NCBI RefSeq assembly: GCF_934636665.1
Contig: NZ_CAKUAT010000007.1
Location: forward strand, 56,299-120,298
Direction: 5' to 3'
Source of the DNA: an uncultured Senegalimassilia sp.
Lineage (GTDB): Bacteria; Actinomycetota; Coriobacteriia; Coriobacteriales; Eggerthellaceae
Length of the DNA: 64,000 nucleotides
Shown: piece by piece, positions 8,630 through 16,333 of the stretch
Layout of the letters: the number at the start of each line of letters is the position of its first letter
Numbering within the stretch: the first letter of the stretch is position 1
Translations under genes and position numbers: made by a program
Notes under the pieces: generated by a model
Seen by the model: only the letters and a program-made list of their open reading frames with translations
Databases searched by the model: none
Told to the model about the DNA's origin: nothing

Positions 8630-9571
8630 TTACGTCTCGCTCTCGGGACGCGGCGGCTGGTCGTCGCTTTCCGGATAGCAGCGGTTCTCGCCGTCGGTGC
8701 TGGTAACGCCGTTGCCCAAGGTGCTATCCAGCGACGAGCCGTCGGATGCGATGGGGGCCATGCTGCCGGTTGCGCTCGGAGAGGTGATGGGCGGCATGCT
8801 GCCGGTGACGCCCTTGGCGGTAACCGGGGGGATGGGGCCGGTCAGGCCGGTGGTCTGAGCCTGGAAGCCGGTGGGGCGGCGACGAGCGCGCACGCGGTTG
8901 GCCATGCGCTTGACCGGCTGGGCGACGGCCTGCGTGACCACGTCGGAGTAGTCGCGCGCCGGGCGGGTTCGCCAGCCGAACGCCAGCGATGCGTAGCGGA
9001 TGCCCATGACCAGCGCGACGCATGTGATGGCCGCATACTGGTCGAGCAGGTGGTTCTGCTTCATGACAGCGAAGGCCAGCGCGCCGATGAACGCCGCGCT
9101 CACGTACACCGTGCCCGCTTGGAACGCCTCTGGTTCCCGGTTCATGCAGATGTCGCGCACGATGCCGCCGCCGTTGGCGGTGATGGTGCCCAGGATGACG
9201 GCGGGCACCAGGTCAAGGCCGGCGGAGAGCGCCTTGCCCGTGCCGATGATGGCCCACAGCGCCACCGACAGGTTGTCCAAGAAGTCCATGAACGGGTCGA
9301 AGTACGTCATGAGCTTGCCGAAGTAGAACGCCACGATGCCGGCGGCGATGCAAGCGAGGATCAGGTTAGGCTTCTGGAAGGCGTAAATGCCGTAATCCTG
9401 CAGCAGGATGTCGCGCGTGATGCCGCCGGCCAAGCCGACCACGATGGCGATGCAGCACACGCCGAAGATGTCGTATTTCGCCCGTACCGCGCTGAGCGCT
9501 CCGAAGATGGCGCCCGCAATGGTTGCGGCGAGCTCGAGCCAATAGGGGATAGCCAGGGCTACTTCCAGCAT
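8630..9571 (-). CDS. TRIC/UPF0126-family membrane protein with C-terminal repeat tail
   Basis: A 313-residue membrane protein. Residues 1 to about 200 hold seven hydrophobic segments and the paired family signatures GGITRDILL (near 49) and GGGIVRDI (near 134), which identify the UPF0126/trimeric intracellular cation channel family (proposed cation channel or glycine transporter). The final ~90 residues are cytoplasmic-looking and low in complexity, with repeated units of the type TG-(S/P)-(M/I)-(P/A)-P-(I/V). Such a tail is absent from the roughly 200-residue family members. Start ATG at 9571 follows AAAGGG. The substrate is unknown. Confidence 0.82.
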   Translation of the reverse strand: MLEVALAIPYWLELAATIAGAIFGALSAVRAKYDIFGVCCIAIVVGLAGGITRDILLQDYGIYAFQKPNLILACIAAGIVAFYFGKLMTYFDPFMDFLDNLSVALWAIIGTGKALSAGLDLVPAVILGTITANGGGIVRDICMNREPEAFQAGTVYVSAAFIGALAFAVMKQNHLLDQYAAITCVALVMGIRYASLAFGWRTRPARDYSDVVTQAVAQPVKRMANRVRARRRPTGFQAQTTGLTGPIPPVTAKGVTGSMPPITSPSATGSMAPIASDGSSLDSTLGNGVTSTDGENRCYPESDDQPPRPESET

Positions 9572-9777
9572 GAATACCCTTTCATATGGGAGTCGTTATA
9601 TAGGATGAGGTTGCCGCCCGCATCGCTGCGGGCGGGCCGATGTTCGGATGTTCGGACGTTCAGGTTGCGCCGCGGGTGGGCAGGCGCCGGCGTGCGGGAC
9701 ATGCGGGCCGGCGACGTGCGAGCTGCCGGGTGCGCGGACCGTGCCGCGGGTGGATGCCTGCGTGCGGATCGCAGCCG

Positions 9778-10734
9778 CTACTCTACCGCTAGCACCTGGG
9801 CTTGCGTGGGGCGGCCGGAGAAGTCCAGCTCGCCGGTCAGCTCGCGTGTCCGCTCGACGGTGAAGCCCGGCTGATCGAACGCGGCGATCAGGTTCTTCGC
9901 CTTGTACTGCGCCTGATCGTAAAGATCCCAGAAGCCGGTGGTGCGCACGTCGCCGGTGAAGGGGTTGGTCCAGGCGTCGTGCTCGTGGTTGTCGAACACG
10001 CTTTCGGCGGCGGCCACCGGGCGATGGCTCATGGACTGGTAGAACGAATGCGGGCGCGCCAGGCGCTCGATGCGGCCGATGAGGTCGCGCTTGATGCCGG
10101 TGGGCGACCAGAACAGGCGCTGCACCAGGCGGAACCCGTGCACCGACAGGCGGAACAGGTTGTGCGGGATCACTTCGCCGTACACGTTCAGGGCCAGGTA
10201 GGCGTACATCTTCGACACGGCTCCGAGCACTGCCTCGCTTGCGTGCAGGATCTCGCGCGAGGGGTTGAACGCGGCCACGGTGTCGCCGCGCTTGGCGAAC
10301 AGCACCATCTCGTCCAGCTCGCTTTCGATGACGCCGTGCACTTCGCTGCCGTCATCGCGCGTCAAGCCCGGCTCGCCTGCGTCGCACAGCGCGTGCTCGT
10401 GGCAGTACACCAGCGGGTGCACGGTGGAATCGAGCGCGTAGTGGCAGAGGAACCCCAGCGCGTAGGCGCGTCCGAGCGGCTTCTCCTCGGGGTCCAGGAC
10501 GCCGAGGGAGTCCTTCAGCGCCGCCAGCAGCTCGGCGGGCTTTCGGCTGTGCATGGTGTTGCCCAGCTTGTGGTACGCCGTGGCGCGGAAGTCGGCCACC
10601 GCGTAGAACAGCGGGTCGGGGCCCTGGTTTCCCAGCAGGAACGCGTCGGCTTCGTCGCGCGATCCGCCGATGGTCTGGAATAGCGCGTCGTACACGTCGC
10701 GTCCGAAGAAATCATGGGTGATGATTGCTGGCAT
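9778..10734 (-). CDS. zinc-dependent phospholipase C-like protein
   Basis: A 318-residue protein of the zinc-dependent phospholipase C fold. Seen: ITHDFFG at residues 5-11, LGNQGPDPLFY near 34, CHYALDSTVHPLVYCHEH near 98-115 and HGVIESELDE near 135. The spaced His/Asp residues match the trinuclear zinc site of that family. No signal peptide is visible, so it is probably cytoplasmic and its substrate is unknown. It is transcribed away from the UMF1 transporter. The preceding 206 bp (9572-9777) shows no gene. Confidence 0.8.
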   Translation of the reverse strand: MPAIITHDFFGRDVYDALFQTIGGSRDEADAFLLGNQGPDPLFYAVADFRATAYHKLGNTMHSRKPAELLAALKDSLGVLDPEEKPLGRAYALGFLCHYALDSTVHPLVYCHEHALCDAGEPGLTRDDGSEVHGVIESELDEMVLFAKRGDTVAAFNPSREILHASEAVLGAVSKMYAYLALNVYGEVIPHNLFRLSVHGFRLVQRLFWSPTGIKRDLIGRIERLARPHSFYQSMSHRPVAAAESVFDNHEHDAWTNPFTGDVRTTGFWDLYDQAQYKAKNLIAAFDQPGFTVERTRELTGELDFSGRPTQAQVLAVE

Positions 10735-10781
10735 TCCGTATCCCCGTTTCTCGTGTGGCTGACATTCATTTTACGTGGACG

Positions 10782-10802
10782 ATTATAGCCATCATATACA
10801 AT
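10782..10802. promoter_or_regulatory. overlapping divergent -10 elements
   Basis: TATAAT on the minus strand (10787-10782) lies about 40 nt upstream of the phospholipase-like start; TACAAT on the plus strand (10797-10802) lies about 120 nt upstream of the MFS start. The two promoters would compete. The -35 boxes are weak. Confidence 0.45.
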
Positions 10803-10925
10803 GGATTGCGCGCCGCTCGGCGGCGTTCAACGTACATGCACGATTCGGTGTTCGGAACCGCACGGGCCTGCGCGTCGGCGGGTTCCCGCGGGCGGCGCGG
10901 GCCTTGCCGATAGCAAGGAGCAGCC

Positions 10926-12164
10926 ATGGAATTGGGCCTTCGCAGCCTGTCGAAACGCGAGCGCAGCTGGGTTTTGTACGACGTGGGAAACTCCGCGTAC
11001 GTCATGCTTGCGGCAACGCTTATCCCCATCTATTTCTCGGCCATCGCCGAGCCTGGGTCGTCCGCCGTTGTGGCCTGGGGCTATGCGACCACGGTGGCCT
11101 CGCTGGCGCTTGCGCTGCTCATGCCGTTTCTGGGCAGCCTGGCCGATCTGAAGGGCAATAAGAAGAAGTTCCTTGCGGGAACCATCGGCACGGGCGCGGT
11201 GTCGCTTGCGGTCATGGGCGTGCCCGGCAACGCCATGGTGTTCCTGGTGATATACGTGTTCTCATCGGTCATGCTCAACGCGTCGCTGGTGTTCTACGAC
11301 GCGTTTTTGGTCGACGCCACCGAGCAGGACCGCTACGACGAGGTTTCGTCCCAAGGCTATGCGTGGGGCTACATCGGTTCGTGCATCCCGTTCATCGTGT
11401 GCCTGGTCATCGTGCTGTTCGGTAGCAGCTTCGGCATCGGGCAGCTTGACGGCATCCGCATCTCGTTCGTCATCACCGCGGTGTGGTGGTTGGTGTTCTC
11501 CGTGCCGGTGCTGCGCGACGTGCACCAGACGCATTTCAAGGCGCGCGAGGCGCACCTGTTCCGTCACACGCTCAAGGGCCTGGCGGGCACGTGCAAGAAG
11601 ATCGCCCGCGACAAGCGTCTGCTCATGTATATGCTGGCGTTCTTCTTCTACATCGACGGCGTTCACACCATCATCACCATGTCCACCAGCTACGGCACCG
11701 ACCTGGGCATCGACTCCACGCAGCTGGTGCTGGCGCTTCTGGTGACGCAGTTCGTGGCGTTCCCGTCCGCCATCGCCTACGGGCGCCTGGCTGGGCGCTT
11801 CGGCACGAAGCGCATGCTGCTGATCGCGGTGTTCGCATACTTCTGCATCACGCTGTTCGCCGCGTTCTTCCTGCGCTCCGCCGCCGAGTTCTGGGTGCTG
11901 GCCGTGTGCGTGGGCCTGTTCCAGGGCGGCATCCAGGCGCTGTCGCGCAGCGAGTTCGGCAAGCTCATCCCGAAGGAGAACGCCAACGAGTACTACGGCT
12001 TCTTCGATATCTTTGGCAAGTACGCCACCATCATGGGCACGCTGCTGGTAAGCGTGTTCACCCAGCTCACGGGCTCGAGCAGCTACGGCGTCCTCAGCGT
12101 GGCCGTGCTGTTCATCATCGGCTTCATCCTGCTTTGGAAGATGCCCGAGGAGGGCGCTCGCTAG
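10926..12164 (+). CDS. UMF1/Atg22-type MFS transporter
   Basis: A 412-residue protein with about 12 membrane segments. WVLYDVGNSAYV (residues 16-27) and LMPFLGSLADLKGNKKK near 70 are signatures of the UMF1 (Atg22-like) branch of the major facilitator superfamily, as are QALSRSEFGKLIPKENANEYYGFFD near 340-365 (given here as QALSRSEF and YYGFFDIFGK). The substrate is unknown; relatives are linked to amino-acid efflux or permease functions. ATG at 10926 follows AAGGAG. No strong terminator immediately follows; the next hairpin is at 12575. Confidence 0.85.
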   Translation: MELGLRSLSKRERSWVLYDVGNSAYVMLAATLIPIYFSAIAEPGSSAVVAWGYATTVASLALALLMPFLGSLADLKGNKKKFLAGTIGTGAVSLAVMGVPGNAMVFLVIYVFSSVMLNASLVFYDAFLVDATEQDRYDEVSSQGYAWGYIGSCIPFIVCLVIVLFGSSFGIGQLDGIRISFVITAVWWLVFSVPVLRDVHQTHFKAREAHLFRHTLKGLAGTCKKIARDKRLLMYMLAFFFYIDGVHTIITMSTSYGTDLGIDSTQLVLALLVTQFVAFPSAIAYGRLAGRFGTKRMLLIAVFAYFCITLFAAFFLRSAAEFWVLAVCVGLFQGGIQALSRSEFGKLIPKENANEYYGFFDIFGKYATIMGTLLVSVFTQLTGSSSYGVLSVAVLFIIGFILLWKMPEEGAR

Positions 12165-12383
12165 CCTTCCCTTCGCAGTTTGCCCTTTCGCCTGGGCCTC
12201 CCGCCGCTTGCGTCGCGCTTGCCGCCTCCGCGTGTGCTACTGTGACGGTTGCGGTTTTTTCCGCATATGTTGATTCGACTCCGGCCGCTCGTGCGCTTGC
12301 ACGGGCGGCCGCCGCGCTGTGGGGGCGCGGGAGAGAAAGAGGGGCGCGCCGCAATGCGCGCATCCGGGAAGGGGAAAGGCGGA

Positions 12384-12521
12384 ATGGAAGCGGCAATCGA
12401 GCGTTTCTTCAAGGTAGGCGAGCGCGGCAGCGCCCTCCGGTGGGTCGCGCCTCGGCAGGCGCCTGCTAGCGGATCGCGCCTGGGTGGCCTCCTCGCTCCC
12501 CGCTATCCCGCAAACCGATAA
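12384..12521 (+). pseudogene. possible 5' remnant of an NCS2 purine permease gene
   Basis: A 45-codon reading frame whose first residues, MEAAIERFFKVGERGSALR, resemble the N-terminus of NCS2 xanthine/guanine permeases (pattern F-K-x3-RGS-x-(V/L)-R). After about residue 19 the similarity stops and the frame closes. AAGGGGAAAGG lies just upstream, so initiation signals survive. I infer a deletion remnant; the match is by eye. The remainder of the spacer 12165-12574 shows no other gene. Confidence 0.35.
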
Positions 12522-12574
12522 TGCGCTGCCGCTTGGCCCGATATCGCCAGCTCGTCCATACGTTCGCTGTGAAA

Positions 12575-12629
12575 AAACAACCTCGCAACCATCGTTTGAT
12601 GCGGTGGTTACGAGGTTGTTTGCTATAGT
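12575..12629 (+). promoter_or_regulatory. lysC promoter with adjoining long inverted repeat
   Basis: Arms AAACAACCTCG-C-AACCA (12575-12591) and TGGTT-A-CGAGGTTGTTT (12605-12621) form a 17-bp dyad with one mismatch. An extended -10, TGC-TATAGT, starts at the edge of the right arm (12621-12629), about 40 nt before the lysC ATG. Because the dyad lies upstream of the expected start of transcription, it may be an operator, or a terminator for upstream reads; on the minus strand it is followed by six T. Confidence 0.5.
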
Positions 12630-12666
12630 GGCAGACAATCGAAACCCCGTCCGAAAAAGGAAACGC

Positions 12667-13947
12667 ATGTCGCTAATCGTATGCAAATTCGGGGGCACGT
12701 CCGTTGCAAGCCCCGAGCGCATCCAAATGGTTGCGAAGAAGCTGATCGCGAAAAAGCAGGCCGGCCATGACGTGGTCGCCGTGGTGTCCGCCATGGGCAA
12801 GACCACCGACGAGCTGGTGGGCCTGGCCGCCGCGCTCAACGATAACCCGCCGCTGCGCGAGATGGACCGTCTGCTCTCCACCGGCGAGCAGGTGTCCATG
12901 TCGCTTCTGGCCATGGCCATCGAGGCACGCGGCTACAAGGCCATGAGCTTCACCGGTCGCCAGGCTGGCATTGAGACCGACAAGTTCCACAACAAGGCGA
13001 AGATCGTCATGGTGCACAGCGAGCGCGTGCGCGATGCGCTCGAGCGTGGCGCCATCGCCGTGGTCGCCGGCTTCCAGGGCGTGGACGCCGACGGCGACAT
13101 CACCACGCTCGGCCGCGGCGGCTCCGACACCACGGCGGTTGCCGTGGCGCACGGCCTGAACGCCGACGTGTGCGAGATCTACTCCGACGTGGACGGCGTC
13201 TACACCGCCGACCCGCGCATCTGCCCGCGCGCGAAGAAGCTCGACGTCATCAACTACGACGACATGCTGGAGCTTTCCGGGTCCGGCGCCGGCGTCCTGC
13301 AGATGCGCGCCGTCGAGTTCGCCCGCAAGTACAACGTGGTCATCCATTCCCGCTCGGCGTTCTCCGACGCCGAGGGCACCTATGTCAAGGAGGAAACCGA
13401 CATGATGGAGGAAGCCGTCATCACCGGCATCGCACACGACACGTCGGAAGTGAAGGTCACCATTCGCGGCGTGCCCGACATGTCCGGCGTGGCCGCCAAG
13501 CTGTTCAGCGCCTTGGCCGGCAACCAGGTGAGCGTGGACATGATCATCCAGAACGTGTCCGAGGACGGCATCACCGACATCAGCTTCACCTGCCCGGGCG
13601 CCGACGAGAAGCGCGCCTGCGAAACGGTCGAGCGCATCCTTCCCGACGTCAACGCGCGCGAGTACGTGGTCGACGAGGACATCGCCAAGGTCAGCATCGT
13701 GGGCACGGGCATGAAGTCCAGCCCCGGCATCGCCGCCAAGGCGTTCCAGACGCTCGGCGAGAACAACATCAACATCCTGGCCATCTCCACGTCGCCCATC
13801 CGCCTGTCCGTGGTGGTCGACGGTGCCCAGACCGCTGCCGCGGTGCGCTGCCTGCACACGGCGTTCGGCCTGGATTCCGACAGCGTGTTCGAGGAAACGC
13901 AGCTGTCCGCGGAGGAGATTGCCGCGAAGATGAACAAGGGCAGGTAG
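12667..13947 (+). CDS. lysC: aspartate kinase
   Basis: Phosphorylates aspartate, the first step to lysine/diaminopimelate, threonine and methionine. 426 residues. The kinase signature KFGGTSVAS is at residues 6-14, with TTLGRGGSDTTA near 146 and VDGVYTADPR near 178. Two C-terminal ACT domains (from about residue 260) bind feedback effectors. ATG at 12667 follows AAGGAAA; the frame is open upstream to 12484 but that stretch has no family similarity. asd lies downstream with a terminator between, so the two are probably separate units. Confidence 0.96.
   Translation: MSLIVCKFGGTSVASPERIQMVAKKLIAKKQAGHDVVAVVSAMGKTTDELVGLAAALNDNPPLREMDRLLSTGEQVSMSLLAMAIEARGYKAMSFTGRQAGIETDKFHNKAKIVMVHSERVRDALERGAIAVVAGFQGVDADGDITTLGRGGSDTTAVAVAHGLNADVCEIYSDVDGVYTADPRICPRAKKLDVINYDDMLELSGSGAGVLQMRAVEFARKYNVVIHSRSAFSDAEGTYVKEETDMMEEAVITGIAHDTSEVKVTIRGVPDMSGVAAKLFSALAGNQVSVDMIIQNVSEDGITDISFTCPGADEKRACETVERILPDVNAREYVVDEDIAKVSIVGTGMKSSPGIAAKAFQTLGENNINILAISTSPIRLSVVVDGAQTAAAVRCLHTAFGLDSDSVFEETQLSAEEIAAKMNKGR
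13402..13947 (+). CDS. lysC: probable LysC beta subunit from an internal in-frame start
   Basis: Within lysC, AAGGAGG (13387-13393) stands eight bases before ATG at 13402, codon 246, giving a 181-residue product that begins MMEEAVITGIA and consists only of the ACT regulatory domains. In corynebacterial and Bacillus aspartokinases an internal start at the same place yields a beta subunit for an alpha2-beta2 enzyme. The ribosome site is better than that of the full-length start, so I infer the same here. Confidence 0.55.
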   Translation: MMEEAVITGIAHDTSEVKVTIRGVPDMSGVAAKLFSALAGNQVSVDMIIQNVSEDGITDISFTCPGADEKRACETVERILPDVNAREYVVDEDIAKVSIVGTGMKSSPGIAAKAFQTLGENNINILAISTSPIRLSVVVDGAQTAAAVRCLHTAFGLDSDSVFEETQLSAEEIAAKMNKGR

Positions 13948-14071
13948 CTGTAGCTTCGTCTGCCTGACGGCAGCCGGACTGCCCGACGTTGCGGCCGCCT
14001 GTGGCACCCCGCCTTCGCACGAGCCCGAGGGCTCGCGTACCAAAGGCTGCCATACGGCGAACGGACTGCTT

Positions 14072-14108
14072 GGAGCCGCGGGGGTGAGAAGCATCCCGCG
14101 GCTCCTTT
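14072..14108 (+). terminator. terminator after lysC
   Basis: 11-bp perfect GC stem (14072-14082 with 14095-14105), 12-nt loop, then TTT. Confidence 0.7.
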
Positions 14109-14217
14109 CCCATTGCGCGCAGGCAGGGGCCGGCGCGCATCCCCCAAGGCAATATGGGGCGCAAAAGCACCCATCATTGACGATATATCAACCCGGAACG
14201 TGAACGAGGAGGACCTC

Positions 14218-15273
14218 ATGGCTTGGACCAAAGTTATGCCGGCTAACCCGGTGGTTGCGGTTTGCGGCGCTACGGGCGCCGTCGGCAACGAGTTCTTGAA
14301 TGTGCTGCACGACCTGGATTTCCCGGCGTCGAAGGTCATCGCGCTGGCTTCCGCGCGTTCCGCCGGTAAGAAGCTGCCGTTCGAGGGCTGCGGCCAGGTT
14401 CCCGCAGGCGAGCTGACCGTGCAGGAGATGACGCCCGAATCGTTCGAGGGCGTCGACATCGCGCTGTTCTCCGCCGGCGGCTCCGTATCGAAGGCCATGC
14501 GCGAGGCCGTGGTCTCCCATGGCGCCGTCATGATCGACAACTCCAGCGCGTTCCGCATGGACGAGGACGTGCCGCTGGTGGTGCCCGAGGTGAACCCCGG
14601 CGACGTGAGCTGGCATAACGGCGTCATCGCCAACCCGAACTGCTCCACCATCCAAATGGTGGTCGCCCTCAAGCCGCTCTACGACCTGGCTCGCATCACC
14701 CGCGTGGTGGTCTCCACGTACCAGGCTGCGTCCGGCGCCGGCGTCCCGGCCATGGCCGAGCTGTACGACCAGACGCGTGAGTTTTTGGACGGCAAGCCCG
14801 AGGACGAGCTGACCATCAAGGCGTTCAAGCACCGCATCGCTTTCAACACCATCCCGCACATCGACGTGTTCCTGGACGACGATTCCACGAAGGAAGAGTG
14901 GAAGATGGTCGCGGAGACGAAGAAGATCATGGGCGACGAGGGCGTGCAGGTGGCCGCCACCTGCGTGCGCGTGCCCGTGCTGCGCTGCCACGGCGAGTCC
15001 ATCAACGTCGAGTTCGTCGGCGACGTGCCGCCCGAGGCCGCTCGCGAGGCGCTTGCCGCCGCGCCGGGCGTCACCGTCATGGACGACCCCGCCAACGACG
15101 TGTATCCCATGCCGGGCCTGCTGGCCGGCACGAACGACACCTACGTCGGCCGCATCCGCCGCGACCCCACGGTCAAGCACGGCCTGGCCATGTGGGTGGT
15201 TGCCGACCAGATCCGCAAGGGCGCTGCGCTCAACGCCGTGCAGATCGCCCAGCTGCTGCTTCCGCAGGAGTAG
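14218..15273 (+). CDS. asd: aspartate-semialdehyde dehydrogenase
   Basis: Reduces aspartyl phosphate from LysC to aspartate semialdehyde with NADPH. 351 residues. GATGAVGNEF (about 14-23) is the nucleotide loop, SAGGSVSK near 83 and ANPNCSTIQM near 140 carries the catalytic Cys; a conserved His occurs in the C-terminal half. The ATG at 14218 follows GAGGAGG; the frame open from 14113 has no family similarity before this point. Its separation from lysC by a terminator suggests its own promoter in 14110-14200, which I could not define. Confidence 0.96.
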   Translation: MAWTKVMPANPVVAVCGATGAVGNEFLNVLHDLDFPASKVIALASARSAGKKLPFEGCGQVPAGELTVQEMTPESFEGVDIALFSAGGSVSKAMREAVVSHGAVMIDNSSAFRMDEDVPLVVPEVNPGDVSWHNGVIANPNCSTIQMVVALKPLYDLARITRVVVSTYQAASGAGVPAMAELYDQTREFLDGKPEDELTIKAFKHRIAFNTIPHIDVFLDDDSTKEEWKMVAETKKIMGDEGVQVAATCVRVPVLRCHGESINVEFVGDVPPEAAREALAAAPGVTVMDDPANDVYPMPGLLAGTNDTYVGRIRRDPTVKHGLAMWVVADQIRKGAALNAVQIAQLLLPQE

Positions 15274-15328
15274 GGAAACGGCGAAGGGCGCGCCCGAAAG
15301 GGTTCGCCCGAACAGCTTATGAAACGTG

Positions 15329-15368
15329 AACGGGGAGCTGCGGCACGGAGCCGCAGCTCCCCGTTTCT
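15329..15368 (+). terminator. terminator after asd
   Basis: 16-bp stem (15329-15344 with 15350-15365), ACGGA loop, then TTCTT. The 215 bp to tlyA show no gene. Confidence 0.85.
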
Positions 15369-15567
15369 TATGGGCGGTACATCCCTTTGGCTCTCCGATG
15401 GGAGGGTGAAACTTCGCGAAAGACGCTCTTGCGGCGCTGATGGGACCCTGCTGTTCCGCCGCCGCAAAATCGCCGCGGGCGCTCGCAAGACGTGGGACGT
15501 CGAGCGCTTGTGGGCGATATTCCGGTGGGGTGGCGCGTTTGCCTGCGGGGTTGACGAGGTCTTTCGC

Positions 15568-15573
15568 TATAAT
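15568..15573 (+). promoter_or_regulatory. tlyA -10 box placing the transcription start at the ATG
   Basis: A consensus TATAAT ends seven bases before the tlyA ATG (15581), where transcription would normally begin, so the mRNA would be leaderless. There is no ribosome site. TTGACG at 15551 is only 11 bp upstream, too close to act as its -35. Confidence 0.6.
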
Positions 15574-15580
15574 GGGCCGC

Positions 15581-16324
15581 ATGACTAAGAAACCGAAAAA
15601 GATACGCTTGGATGAGCTGCTGGTCGAGCAGGGGGTGTTCCCCGACGCCGGCACCGTGCTGCGCGCCGTTTTGGCGCACGAGGTGAAGGTAGACGACGTG
15701 TACGCCACCAGCGCCGCCATCAAGGTCGCGCCCGATGCCGACATCGTGGTGAAGGGCCGCAAGAAGTTCGTCTCGCGCGGCGGGCACAAGCTGCAGGGCG
15801 CGCTCGACGCGTTCGGGCAGGACGTCTCGGGCATGCGCTGCATGGATATCGGCAGCTCGACGGGCGGATTCTCCGATTGCCTTTTGCAGGCCGGCGCCGG
15901 CAGCGTGGCGTGCGTGGACGTGAACTACGGGCAGCTGGCGTGGAAGCTGCGCCAAGACCCGCGCGTGGCGGTGTTCGAGCGCACCAACATCAAGCTGGCC
16001 GATCCCGCCGAGCTGGGTGCGCCGTTCGACCTGCTGGTGGCCGACCTCAGCTTCATCGGCCTGGCGGCCCTGGCGCCCACGTTCGCGCGGTTCGCGCAGG
16101 CGGGCACCATCTTCATCGGCCTGATCAAGCCCCAGTTCGAAAGCCAGCACGACGAAACCGACCACGGCATCGTGCGCGATGAGGCTGTTCGCCTGCGCAC
16201 GGTCGACGAGGTGCGCGCGGCCCTGGAAGCCGCCGGCTTCGAATGCACGGGCGTCACCGAAAGCCCCATCACCGGCCACGAAGGCAACGTGGAATACCTG
16301 GTGCGGGCGGTTTTTCGGGGGTAG
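15581..16324 (+). CDS. tlyA: TlyA-family rRNA 2'-O-methyltransferase
   Basis: Methylates rRNA ribose (in mycobacteria C1409 of 16S and C1920 of 23S), which also sets capreomycin sensitivity. 247 residues: an S4 RNA-binding domain at about 8-65 (RLDELLVEQG, SRGGHKL) and an FtsJ-like methyltransferase with the SAM motif DIGSSTGGFSDCLL near 88, DVNYGQLAW near 110 and LIKPQFE near 183. An earlier ATG at 15572 overlaps the -10 box, so 15581 is preferred. It converges on the Tat-exported protein gene with only 9 bp between stops. Confidence 0.92.
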   Translation: MTKKPKKIRLDELLVEQGVFPDAGTVLRAVLAHEVKVDDVYATSAAIKVAPDADIVVKGRKKFVSRGGHKLQGALDAFGQDVSGMRCMDIGSSTGGFSDCLLQAGAGSVACVDVNYGQLAWKLRQDPRVAVFERTNIKLADPAELGAPFDLLVADLSFIGLAALAPTFARFAQAGTIFIGLIKPQFESQHDETDHGIVRDEAVRLRTVDEVRAALEAAGFECTGVTESPITGHEGNVEYLVRAVFRG

Positions 16325-16333
16325 CAATCCCTG

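Noticed and set aside
12400..12510. Possible T-box leader before lysC (GGTGG-like motifs)
   Set aside because: No specifier loop, AG bulge or complete antiterminator could be found, and the expected lysC transcription start is downstream of it.
12484..12666. Upstream extension of the lysC frame
   Set aside because: It runs through the dyad and promoter, has no ribosome site and no similarity; KFGGTS should lie at the N-terminus.
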